From JADFOB01 sp964651325 (lineage in GTDB: Bacteria > Planctomycetota > Phycisphaerae > UBA1845), in the NCBI GenBank assembly GCA_964651325.1, contig CAZYXP010000024.1:1-28427 (forward strand): 28,427 nt of DNA. Reading direction: 5' to 3'. The position numbers and the translations under genes were made by a program. Under the pieces are notes generated by a model. That model did no database searches. It was not told the origin of the DNA and saw only the letters and a list, made by a program, of their open reading frames with translations. Shown piece after piece: positions 7,321 through 16,400 of this stretch (position 1 is the stretch's first letter; every line of letters starts with the position of its first letter).

Positions 7321-9858
7321 CTATGGACAGGGCAACGTGCACTGAACTCCGTACGGATAGGGACCCAAGACGCCGGTGAAGATCAGCACGATGCGCTGTA
7401 TGTCGCTCATGTTAACCACACTATTGCCACCGCAGGGCTCGATATCCGTCAAGGCGCTAACCGTGCCATTTTGGAAATCCAGCACGGCCCCCAGGGCATC
7501 GCCCAGCGTGACGGTGCCGTCATTATCAACATCACCCCAGACCAACGTCGTCGCCTGCACGGCGGTCGTCGGGTCCGGGACGAAGTCGACCAAGATGGTG
7601 AACTCGTAGGCTCGATCGGGAATGATTTCCGGGCCGGAAACTACAATCGGCGAGGCCGCCTGCCAGGTGGACAGCGGGACCGACATCGGCGTCCCATTGA
7701 TAAACCCGTCCGGCCAGACGAAGGCATCCACGCAGCCGTTTTCCGCGCCGATGCCGACAATCGAAACCGAGATGTCGCCGCTTGAGGCTCCGCCGATGCT
7801 GTACTCCAACGTGGTCGCGCCCGTCGCAACCAGATCGGGGAACAGCGCCGCTGCCTGGCAAACATCCGGGATGCCGTCACCACCCGGCGGGACGTCGTCG
7901 GCAAAACCGCCCGAGCTGATGTCCACTCCGTCGGCAACGTTGTTGCCGTTGCAGTCGGGACCGGGGCCGAGCACTAGGGTTTCAAGCGAGTCCGCGCCCG
8001 GGCCCGGCCGGAACAGGCCGAGGGAGATCGGCGCGTTGTCCGGCGGCGACGAGGTTTCCAGATGGAAGGAATACCCGGTGGACCAGCGAACCGCGTTGGC
8101 CGACTTGTCGTTGGCGATGGTCCAGATATCGGTAGACCACTCGGCGGTCCCGCCCGGCGTATTGGCCGTGCTCCACGCCACGTTATCAACCGGTTCGTCG
8201 CTGTGATAGAATGGCGCATGGAACGCCATGTTCACACTGGCCGAGTCTGTCGGTAGCGGGATGGACACCGAACGGACCGAGCGGTGGGAATTGTAGTTGT
8301 AGACATGGTAGTCATAGGCCCACATGCCCCCGCCCAGATCGGTCACGTTGAAGGCGAGTTGGATTTTTCCCAGCGGCGCGTTGTCCTCGGTGGAAAACAG
8401 CGATCGCAAGGTCGGCTTCCAATCGTCGGGATCGAAGTGGTCCGTTTCCGCCGGGTCGTTGGCAAGTTGCACCCAGCCTTCGACGGCCGTCTGATGCGTG
8501 TTTTGTGGACCGATGGGCGTGAGATTGTAACCACCACCCGTAAAGGTTCCCACATCCACTTTGCGGAACAACGCGTTGTTGTACTGCTTGTTGAACCCCG
8601 CCGGAACTTCGTCGGTCGTCAGGTAATAGCCTTCCGCAAGGTAGTGGGCGCCGACATTGAGCGAAGGATCCAGGTCGTCGTTTCGGATTTGCAAGCGTTT
8701 GAAGATGGAGTTGCCCGACTGGTCCCAATGGATCGTGTACGGATAGGGATACACGCCGCTGGCCGCGTTCACGTCCGAGCGCGGACCGAGATCCACCTGT
8801 ACCGCATTCAATCCCGCACTGTAAATATCAAAAAGGCCGATGGTCATCCATAGATGGGTGGCGTTCGGTTCGTGCGTATCGCCCGGGCAGATACCAAAGT
8901 CAGCCGCGTCCCAGGTATGCTTCAACCAGGCCATGCCGATCTGTTCGAAACGCCCGTCCTTGATTCTGAAGACGTTCTGCGAGATGAGCGGATGGTCGGC
9001 GCTGCCGAAAATCCAGCTCGCCCATTCGTCGCCCTGATTGCATGCCCACGTCTCCATGGTGTAGCCCGTTACCGGCGTCGGATTGCCGTCGCCGTACGGG
9101 TCCACGGTCAGCGTTCCGTACTTTTGAAAGATGTCGCCGACTCCAAGACAAAACACGTCGGGACTGGTGCCACACGGACCGCCGCCGGGACAGCCGGTTT
9201 CGATCGGCCCGCCGCCGGGCGCGTCTGGCGCGTCGATCCAAATCTGTTCGACTGCGGACCACCCGGTATCAAGGTGCACCATGTCTATATGCAGCGTCCC
9301 AATGATGGCGTTGGCGTGCGCCTCGGCCCCCATCCCGGCCGCAAAATCGCCGTCTAGCCGGACCACGGCATCGATCGAAAGAGCGCCGTTATCGGAAGCT
9401 TGAACCGAAGTCGTGTCGATCACGAACACGGGCCGCCCCCACGCGACACCCAACTCATCCGAGCCGTAGAGAATCAGGCCGGCTCGATCCGGTTTGAAAT
9501 CTACGCGCAAATGGTTGAGCGCGATCTTGACGTCGCCAACCCGCAGGCTCAACGCCGGGCCGCGCGCAAACATCTCACCGTCTACCAATTCTAGTTCACC
9601 CATGCCCTCTCGAACCTGAACACGCCCTTCAACCGGCACCGTCATGATGTCGCCGGCCGGATGAAACCGGGAGGGGGAGAGCAGCCAATCCCGAGGCAGA
9701 TCAGGCGTGAGGAAGAACTCCGCCACGCCCTCACCTGCAAACTCCGTCACCAAGACCCGTTCGGTTCGAGCATCGGACCTGGAAGCCCAAGCGTTCTCTG
9801 CAGCGCATGCCACCATCAAAACGCCAACAACGAGACCTACCTTCATTGAAATCGTCAT
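7321..9858 (-). CDS. Secreted protein with dockerin-like C-terminus (paralogue A)
   Basis: This 845-aa protein starts with a signal peptide (about 1-25). A beta-rich N-terminal domain (32-210) and a Cys/Gly linker (216-236) follow. The large central domain (about 235-625) contains CNQGDEW, GMAWLKHTW and LGPRSDVNAASG. From memory, this resembles a recurring family of planctomycete secreted proteins of unknown function. Residues 636-668 form an Asp-rich calcium-type linker and 670-770 a beta domain. A dockerin-like tail (773-845) with WGDVDNDGTVTLGD ends in Cys-Pro. The start at 9858 is supported by GGAG 8 nt upstream. It is a tandem paralogue of the gene at 10057-12576, most similar in the centre and tail. 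I cannot assign a biochemical function; a cell-surface or extracellular role is inferred. Confidence 0.88.
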   Translation of the reverse strand: MTISMKVGLVVGVLMVACAAENAWASRSDARTERVLVTEFAGEGVAEFFLTPDLPRDWLLSPSRFHPAGDIMTVPVEGRVQVREGMGELELVDGEMFARGPALSLRVGDVKIALNHLRVDFKPDRAGLILYGSDELGVAWGRPVFVIDTTSVQASDNGALSIDAVVRLDGDFAAGMGAEAHANAIIGTLHIDMVHLDTGWSAVEQIWIDAPDAPGGGPIETGCPGGGPCGTSPDVFCLGVGDIFQKYGTLTVDPYGDGNPTPVTGYTMETWACNQGDEWASWIFGSADHPLISQNVFRIKDGRFEQIGMAWLKHTWDAADFGICPGDTHEPNATHLWMTIGLFDIYSAGLNAVQVDLGPRSDVNAASGVYPYPYTIHWDQSGNSIFKRLQIRNDDLDPSLNVGAHYLAEGYYLTTDEVPAGFNKQYNNALFRKVDVGTFTGGGYNLTPIGPQNTHQTAVEGWVQLANDPAETDHFDPDDWKPTLRSLFSTEDNAPLGKIQLAFNVTDLGGGMWAYDYHVYNYNSHRSVRSVSIPLPTDSASVNMAFHAPFYHSDEPVDNVAWSTANTPGGTAEWSTDIWTIANDKSANAVRWSTGYSFHLETSSPPDNAPISLGLFRPGPGADSLETLVLGPGPDCNGNNVADGVDISSGGFADDVPPGGDGIPDVCQAAALFPDLVATGATTLEYSIGGASSGDISVSIVGIGAENGCVDAFVWPDGFINGTPMSVPLSTWQAASPIVVSGPEIIPDRAYEFTILVDFVPDPTTAVQATTLVWGDVDNDGTVTLGDALGAVLDFQNGTVSALTDIEPCGGNSVVNMSDIQRIVLIFTGVLGPYPYGVQCTLPCP

Positions 9859-9866
9859 TGTCTTGT

Positions 9867-9870
9867 CTCC
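9867..9870 (-). promoter_or_regulatory. Ribosome binding site of paralogue A
   Basis: GGAG on the minus strand lies 8 nt before the ATG at 9858. It favours that start over the in-frame ATG four codons later (9846). Confidence 0.6.
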
Positions 9871-9912
9871 ACATACTTGTTACTTGCTCAGAAAAACCCC
9901 CTCCGAAACCCC

Positions 9913-9951
9913 AAAAAAAAAGCACCCCCGGGTTTGCTGACCCGAGGGTGC
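9913..9951 (-). terminator. Intrinsic terminator between the two paralogues
   Basis: On the minus strand, GCACCCTCGGGT (9951-9940) pairs with ACCCGGGGGTGC (9933-9922) around CAGCAA. This gives a 12-bp stem with a single T-G wobble. Nine T residues (9921-9913) follow immediately. It is the only textbook rho-independent terminator in the window. It lies about 105 nt beyond the stop of paralogue B and 54 nt before the ATG of paralogue A, so it either ends the B transcript or acts in the leader of A. Confidence 0.92.
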
Positions 9952-10005
9952 GTCGTCTACTGATGAAGAAGCCATTTGGCCGGATTGTCGATCATACGTA
10001 ATGAT

Positions 10006-10068
10006 CCCCGCGCCCTATGGACAGAGCCCCGCGCCCTATGGGCAGGGCGCCGCGTCCTATGGACAGGG
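10006..10068. repeat. 21-nt tandem repeat over a stop codon
   Basis: Three copies of a 21-nt unit resembling CCCCGCGCCCTATGGACAGAG lie at 10006-10026, 10027-10047 and 10048-10068. The copy at 10048-10068 contains the last three codons and the TAG of paralogue B. The other two are degenerate copies of that gene end, now in the 3' untranslated region. The paralogue at 7321 has the same gene end only once. Confidence 0.85.
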
Positions 10069-12576
10069 CAACGTGCACTCAGCGCCGTACGGATAGGGAC
10101 CCAAGACGCCGGTGAAGACCAACACGATGCGCTGTATGTCACCCGTGTTAACCGTATCATTGCCACCGCAGGGTTCGATATCCGTCAAGGCGCTAACCGT
10201 GCCACTTTGGAAATCCAGCACGGCCCCTAGGGCGTCACCTAGCGTGACGACGCCGTCGCCATCGACATCGCCCCAGACCAACGTGGTCGCCTGTGAGGCG
10301 CTCGCCGGATCCATCACGCCATCGATAAAGACGGTGAACTCGTAGCTCCGTTCGGGAATGATCTCCGTGCCCGAGACGGTGATCGGCTCGGCCGCCTGCC
10401 ATGCCGCCAGCGTCGCTACGACGGGCGTCGCACTGATCGAACCGTCAAGCGCCAACCAAGCGGACACACACGCGTTCTCTGGGCTTGTCCCGACAACGGA
10501 AACAGATAGCTGCCCAGACGAGGCGCCGTTGATTTGGTAATCCAACGTGGTCGCGCTGGACGCGGCCAGTTCGCCAAAGAGGATTTCTTCCTGGCAAACA
10601 TCGGGGATGCCGTCGCCGCCCGGTGGGACGTCGTCGGCAAAGCCGCCCGAGCTGATATCCACTCCATCGGCGACATTGTTGCCGTTGCAGTCCGCACCAG
10701 GGCCAAGCACCGAGGTTTGAAGGACGTCCGCACCCGGGCCCGGTCGGAACATGCCGAGGTCGATCAGCGCGTTTTGCGGTGGCGATGACGTTTCCAGATG
10801 GTAGGAGTAGCCCGTGGACCAGCGAATCGCATTGACGGACTTGTCGGTATTGCTCGTCCAATCCCCCGTCGACCATGCGACGCTGGCTCCCGGTGTACTG
10901 GTCACGCTCCAAGCGGTGTTATCCGGGGGCGCATCGCTGTGATAGAACGGACAATGGAAATCCGTGGTCACACTCGTCGCATCGGCCGGTAGTGGGATCG
11001 ATACGCTATTGATGCTGCGGTGCGAGTTGTAATTGTAGACGTGGTAATCGTACGCCCACATGCCTCCGCCGAGATCCGTCACGTTGAAGCCCACTTGGAT
11101 CTTGCCCAGCGGCGCGTTGTCCTCTGTGGAAAACAGCGTTCGCAAGGTCGGCTTCCAATCGTCCGGATCGAAAAAACCCGTTTCCGCCGGATCGTTGGCA
11201 AGCGCTACCCAACCCTCGAGGGCCGTGCGGTGCGTGTTATGTGGACCGGTGAAGCTCAGATTGTAGCCGCCGCCGACAAACGTACCGATGTTGACCTTGC
11301 GGAACATAGCGTTGTTGTATTGCTTGTTGAACCCGGCTTGAGCTTCATCGGTCGTCAGGTAATACCCTTCGGCGAGGTACTTGGCGCCGCCGTTGAGCGC
11401 GGGGTTCAAGTCGGTGTTTCGAACCTGCAGTCGCTTGAAAATCGCGTTGCCCGACCCATTGAAGTGAATCGTGTAGGGGTAGGGATACTGGCCGCTGGCC
11501 GCGTTCACGTCTGATCGAGGACCGAGATCCGACTGCGTCGCATTCAGGCCGGCACTGTACACATCGCCCACGCCGACGGTCATCCAGTCACAGGTGCCGT
11601 TCCCACTGTGGGTCGGCCCCGGGCAACTGGAAAAGTCCGCCGCGCACCAAGTGTGCTTCAACCAAGCCATGCCGATCTGGTCCAGTCTGCCGTCTTTGAT
11701 TCTAAACACGCTCTGGGCGACGAGGGGATGGTTGGCAGAATTGGCGAGCCAGATCGCCCATTCGTCGCCCTGGTTGCAGGACGTCGTATCCATGGAATAG
11801 GCGGTTACCGGCGTCGAATTGCCGTCGCCGTAGGGATCCACGGTCATCGTTCCATACTTCTGCAAATTGGAACCGAGCTCAAGGCAGAATACATCGGGGC
11901 TTGTTCCGCAAGGACCGCCACCGGGACAGCCGGTGGGATCCAACCCATCACCACTACCGGGCGCGTCGATCAAGACATCATTGGCACGGAGCAACGCCAG
12001 ATCGATGCGCACGGTGCCGATCAGGGCGTTGCCGAATTCCGCGGCTCCGAATCCCGCCGCAAAACGACCATCCAGCCGGACCACAGCGTCGATCGTCGCG
12101 GTGCCGTCGTCGTGGATTTGGGCCGTGGTGGCGTCAACAACAAAGATGGGATGCCCCCATCCGGTACCCGGCTCGTCCGAACCGAACAGCACCGTACCGA
12201 CGTGATTCTGGCCGAATCCTATCCGCAGATGGTTGATCGATTCTTCAACGTCGCGCATGGTGAGCGTCATGGCCGGGCCGCGGGCGAAGAGTTCGCCACC
12301 GATGGCCTCTGGGCCATTGGCGCCGTTTTGAATCTGAAAAGTGCCGTCCATGGGAACGGTGATGATGGCACCTTCGGGGTGAAACCGAGAAGGCGCCAGC
12401 GCCCACTCAGCGGGAAGATCGGGCGTCAGGAAAAATTCCGCAACACCTTCACTCGTGTATTCCGTTACAGCCAGCTGATCCGGCTGCGTCGCTGGGGTGG
12501 CAGCCCGCGCCGCCACGGCACCCAAGAGCAGTGCCATCGAGCAAGCACCGAGACCAAACTTCATTGAACCTGTCAT
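10057..12576 (-). CDS. Secreted protein with dockerin-like C-terminus (paralogue B)
   Basis: This 839-aa protein aligns with paralogue A over its whole length. It has a signal peptide (1-25, ending ARA), a beta-rich N-terminal domain containing AEFFLTPDLPAEWALAPSRF, and a Cys/Gly linker. The central domain (about 235-620) has CNQGDEW, GMAWLKHTW and LGPRSDVNAASG. An Asp-rich linker (DCNGNNVADGVD), a beta domain and a dockerin-like tail ending CTLPCP follow. The start at 12576 (MTGSMKFG) was chosen over the longer open frame because GGAGG lies 6 nt upstream and paralogue A begins at the equivalent MTISMKVG. Its terminator is at 9913-9951. The N-terminal domains of the pair have diverged more than the tails. 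The function is unknown; export and a shared calcium-dependent tail are inferred from sequence. Confidence 0.88.
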   Translation of the reverse strand: MTGSMKFGLGACSMALLLGAVAARAATPATQPDQLAVTEYTSEGVAEFFLTPDLPAEWALAPSRFHPEGAIITVPMDGTFQIQNGANGPEAIGGELFARGPAMTLTMRDVEESINHLRIGFGQNHVGTVLFGSDEPGTGWGHPIFVVDATTAQIHDDGTATIDAVVRLDGRFAAGFGAAEFGNALIGTVRIDLALLRANDVLIDAPGSGDGLDPTGCPGGGPCGTSPDVFCLELGSNLQKYGTMTVDPYGDGNSTPVTAYSMDTTSCNQGDEWAIWLANSANHPLVAQSVFRIKDGRLDQIGMAWLKHTWCAADFSSCPGPTHSGNGTCDWMTVGVGDVYSAGLNATQSDLGPRSDVNAASGQYPYPYTIHFNGSGNAIFKRLQVRNTDLNPALNGGAKYLAEGYYLTTDEAQAGFNKQYNNAMFRKVNIGTFVGGGYNLSFTGPHNTHRTALEGWVALANDPAETGFFDPDDWKPTLRTLFSTEDNAPLGKIQVGFNVTDLGGGMWAYDYHVYNYNSHRSINSVSIPLPADATSVTTDFHCPFYHSDAPPDNTAWSVTSTPGASVAWSTGDWTSNTDKSVNAIRWSTGYSYHLETSSPPQNALIDLGMFRPGPGADVLQTSVLGPGADCNGNNVADGVDISSGGFADDVPPGGDGIPDVCQEEILFGELAASSATTLDYQINGASSGQLSVSVVGTSPENACVSAWLALDGSISATPVVATLAAWQAAEPITVSGTEIIPERSYEFTVFIDGVMDPASASQATTLVWGDVDGDGVVTLGDALGAVLDFQSGTVSALTDIEPCGGNDTVNTGDIQRIVLVFTGVLGPYPYGAECTLPCP

Positions 12577-12582
12577 CTGTGT

Positions 12583-12587
12583 CCTCC
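12583..12587 (-). promoter_or_regulatory. Strong ribosome binding site of paralogue B
   Basis: GGAGG on the minus strand lies 6 nt before the ATG at 12576. It fixes that codon as the start instead of the ATG 75 nt further upstream. Confidence 0.75.
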
Positions 12588-12803
12588 AAGAACTCATTGC
12601 CGCGTTCTGGTTTTCCATTGCCTCCGGTGAACCCTGCCCGAAGAATCCCAAGAACGTGATATTTACACTTCTTCGTTAGAAGCCGTTTCCATATGCCTTC
12701 AATGCCCATTCTCATATCGATCCAAGCCGAAGACCTGAATCAAAGATGCTCGTGTTTCGAGCGCCTGTTCGCGAGATCCAAACCGGCCCGCCGCGGCAAC
12801 CCC

Positions 12804-12835
12804 ATGAGCCCAGCATTCGATGAGCCCGGCATTCG
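12804..12835. repeat. 16-nt tandem duplication
   Basis: ATGAGCCCAGCATTCG is followed at once by ATGAGCCCGGCATTCG, with one mismatch between the two copies. It lies in non-coding DNA and probably arose by slippage. Confidence 0.8.
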
Positions 12836-13279
12836 CCAGACGGTTGCCAAGGACCGAATCAAGAGAAGCGGGCGATCTATGGATCGACGTTCCACTGGAC
12901 GGTATCGACCGAGTCCACAGGTAGCGACAACACGATCCTGTCTCCGCTGAACGTGACTAGACTGTCAGACGAACCCTCAGCACGACCCCCATGGCGGACT
13001 GATTCGCAACAAATCAACCTGCCGCAGGCCGGCCTCAATTGGAGCGCTCCCGGTGGCCGTCACCACCCTGGCACTACGCCGCCTAACGCTTCAGCACGGC
13101 GAATCCAACAGAGCATCCGAGCCCACATTCTTGGCCAAGCGACCAAGACGCTTCTTGCCCATCGAGCCCTTTCCAGGCCCGATCGTTCCATAATATAGCG
13201 TGATCTGCCAAAAAAATCCATGCTTTTTGTGGGACTTACCTTCTAGTTCCGGAATCGGACGCCCAAGGCGTGCCGAACA

Positions 13280-13309
13280 CGCGGTTTTTTGCGAACGCAA
13301 AATACCGCG
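13280..13309. repeat. 30-nt near-perfect hairpin
   Basis: CGCGGT-T-TTTTGCG (13280-13293) pairs with CGCAAAA-T-ACCGCG (13296-13309), with one T-T mismatch. It is nested within outer arms CCGGAAT (13249-13255) and ATTCCGG (13315-13321). It lies about 150 nt downstream of the stop of the minus-strand mosaic gene. It could be a 3'-end structure or a small repeat element. Confidence 0.65.
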
Positions 13310-13462
13310 ACCTCATTCCGGCCCCGCTCCGCCGGTCAACCCAGATCTTCGGCTCGAACCGGAGGCGATAAGCCGAAAACGCGGGTGGATTGCTCTATCT
13401 GTGGCCGATAACCGAGCTGACAAACACGCGAAAGCCATGGGGGGCCAGCCTGACCGGTCCGC

Positions 13463-16400
13463 TTATGGGCAACCGAGTGGCGCGCTGAATGGATACGGAT
13501 CGCCTTGAAATCCTTGCACGGCCCGAATGATGTCTGCAAAATTAACAGCCTCGACATCAGGGACGTTGTTGGGTACCCCGGCTCCCTCGAGGTCGAGCCT
13601 GACCGACGGGACGCTCTGCTGAAGAAGGAATCCGAAGACAATAGCCTGAACATCTACAAGGTTGGCGGTCGAATCCGGTGGTGACGATGGGCCACCCGCG
13701 ACATCGCCCCACACCAAAACGGTGGGCAGCTCGAGCGGCGCCGAGAAATTCGCCTCAAGGCCGAGATCTTGGTTCTCCACGATGCTTTGCACCTGATACC
13801 GATGTCCGGGGGAAACCGCGCAATCACCGACATGAACGGTCAAAGCGGCCAGCTGGGTCCAGTCCGCGTAGGCGGGCTGATCGACGATTCTCGATACCAA
13901 TACAGGGTTGACTTCCGGACCCTTTAGGACGTGGGCCACAGGCAACCCGATCCAGCCTAGCAGTGCGGGTTTGGCGCCGTCGACCAAGCGAATCCGGCGG
14001 GCGGTCAGCGCTCCCGCATTCAGCGGATTGGCGGAAACCGAAATGTACCGATTCTTGGGCACGTAGCATACACCACCAACACAGGAAGCCTCATTGAGGC
14101 AGTCGGTATCGAGCACGCAGGATCCGAGCAAGCCATCCTCGGCGAGCGGAGAATCGGGCGGAAAGACCTCACACTCGTCGGGAATCCCGTTCGCGTTTGC
14201 GTCCAAAGACGTGCCTGCATTGAGATCGCACACATCCCCGATGCCGTTGGGTTGGCAATCTAGCTGGCCGGGGTTGGGCAACGGGCAGTTGTCACCCGAC
14301 GTGCAAATGCCATCGCCGTCGATATCGTCCGGGTTGTCCAAGGGGCACGGGTCACAGAAATCAGGCACTGAGTCCGCATCGGTATCCTGATTGTCGTTTC
14401 CACCGGGGCAGATGTCCGCAGCATCACAAACGCCGTCCCCGTCCGAATCATCCGGATTATCGACGGGGCAGGGATCACAAGCGTCCGGAACGCCGTCGCC
14501 GTCGGTGTCGAGAAAATCATTGCCGCCGGGGCAGATGTCCGCGGAATCGCAAACGCCGTCGCCATCGGTGTCGTCGGGATTATCGAGTGGACAGGGATCA
14601 CAAGCGTCCGGAGCGCCGTCGCCATCGCCGTCGGGGTCGCATTCGTCGGGAATCTGATTGGCGTTGCAATCGGTGCTGGTTCCCTGCGCGATGTCAACGT
14701 CGTCGGGGATGCCATTGCCGTTGCAGTCCGCCCCAGCGTTGGAAGTTGAAAACGTCCACACCGGCCCCTGCGTGGTTCCCAGGTCGTTAGTCGCGACCAC
14801 TTGCCAGAAGTACGTCTCATTGTCGGTCAGGCCGCCCGGATTACACGTCTGTTGCGTTGTCTGGGTGCAAATGGCGGCGGTCGGCGGGTTGAGCGTGTCG
14901 AGCAACACGTCGTACGTTTCGACGCACGACTGCGGTCCCGGCGGCGGCTCCAACACATTGGTCATGGTGCCTTTGTTCAGCGTGCTGGCCATCCATACGT
15001 CGTTCCAGGTGTTCAGAATGTTTACGACATGGTTGAGTTCGCTGCTGTTGGGCAAATGTCCTCCAACCGCAATCGGTCGATGAATCATCACCCAAGCCGT
15101 GTTGAAATGTTTTTGCGCCTGTAGAAAATTCGGACTCCGCGTCCCATTCGTTGCGACGATGTCCTGCGAACCCCAGTTTGAAATGGGGCCCGAGTAGGAA
15201 CCCGCGCAGTTGGCGTTGTCGTCCATATACCGAAGCTCGGCAGCCCCAGAATCCATCTCTGGCCCGGAAACGTAGCCCATCAGGTAGAGATCAGGATAAC
15301 TGAACACGCTGTCGCTGATGTCCGTGTTGAAGTTAAGGGTGCCGCCCTGTCGACTGGCGGGATTCGATCCGACCCACTCGGCGATCTCCATCCCCGAACC
15401 CTGGCCGTCTACGCGGAAGTTCCAGTGACTCCCGCGACCGCACGCCCCGTTGTCGCCCTGGAGCGGGCGTCCCCCAGGCAGCGGATTGAGGAACATGCCG
15501 AATCGATGCTCAAACTCCTGGCCCATTACCAATTGCGTGAAGGTGAAGTAACCCTCGGACCAATCGCTGCCCCGCCACATCATCACCCAACCCTCGACGT
15601 TGTCGCCGGGGATTCCGAAGGAGGGCCGATTGTTAAAGGGGTTCAGCCCGATCCCGGCCACGTCGTTTTCAATGCCCAGGTAGAAAGCGGCGCCTATTTG
15701 GTGATCCGGCACAAAGTTGAGGAAGAACGCGACGAAATCAAAGTTGTCGCCGTGGGCGGCCAGCACCTCGTTGGTCGCGTTGGCCATGAGGGCAAAGAGG
15801 GCTCCACTGGAGAAATTGGTGGATGCCAGCAAATCCGTCGAGTCCTCGTACACGAAAATGTCGCTGGGAGTCACCGTCGGAACTATAAACCCGGCCACGT
15901 TGCTTTCGGTCGGCCCGAATCGGGTACGCGGCTCCACTTCAGGTAGCTTGACGGCTGCCGGGTCGGGCACTTCGCCGCGGGCGATGGCCTCCTTCATTTG
16001 CCGCAGGAAGACGTCTGGATGTTCGAATCCGGACACGAAGTTGTCGGGCGTCACCAACTCGCCTTGGGGATCTGGGGGTGCTTCGCTGCGGAGAAGCGGA
16101 ACCGCCCCATTCCAAGCCAAGACCACGTCGGTGTTCGTCGTCGCGCCGTCGGCTGGCAGCGGATCTTGAATGGTTGGCGGACCGGGCAGCGTGCAAGACA
16201 CGCGCGAGGCGAAGCTGGCGTAAAGACTGCCGGTAAACGTCGCGACGCAAGGAAAATTAGGGTGGTCATAGAGGTCTTCAGAGAATCCGATTTCAGGCGC
16301 TGCGCCGACCAGCCAACCGACCCCGGCCATGTCAAACTCAACAGCAACCCAAACGTGGCTCGGGATTTCAATGAGATCCTGCGACACATCCACGACAACC

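Larger units (their letters stand above)
12577..13462. other. Long gene-free stretch
   Basis: No convincing gene lies in these 886 nt. The open frames are short, lack recognisable domains and are rich in Arg, Pro and Ser, as expected of non-coding GC-rich DNA. The stretch must contain the promoter of paralogue B and the 3' end of the mosaic gene transcript. Visible structures are a 16-nt tandem duplication (12804-12835) and a long hairpin (13280-13309). A decayed gene fragment cannot be excluded. Confidence 0.6.

Noticed and set aside
12953..13198. Open frame of 81 codons in the long gap, whose reading frame continues upstream with a weakly protein-like stretch
   Set aside because: It has no ribosome binding site, no recognisable domain and an Arg/Pro/Ser-rich composition. 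A decayed gene fragment is possible but not supported.
13200..13508. Plus-strand open frame of 102 codons
   Set aside because: It runs into the 3' end of the well-supported mosaic gene on the other strand and has no family features.
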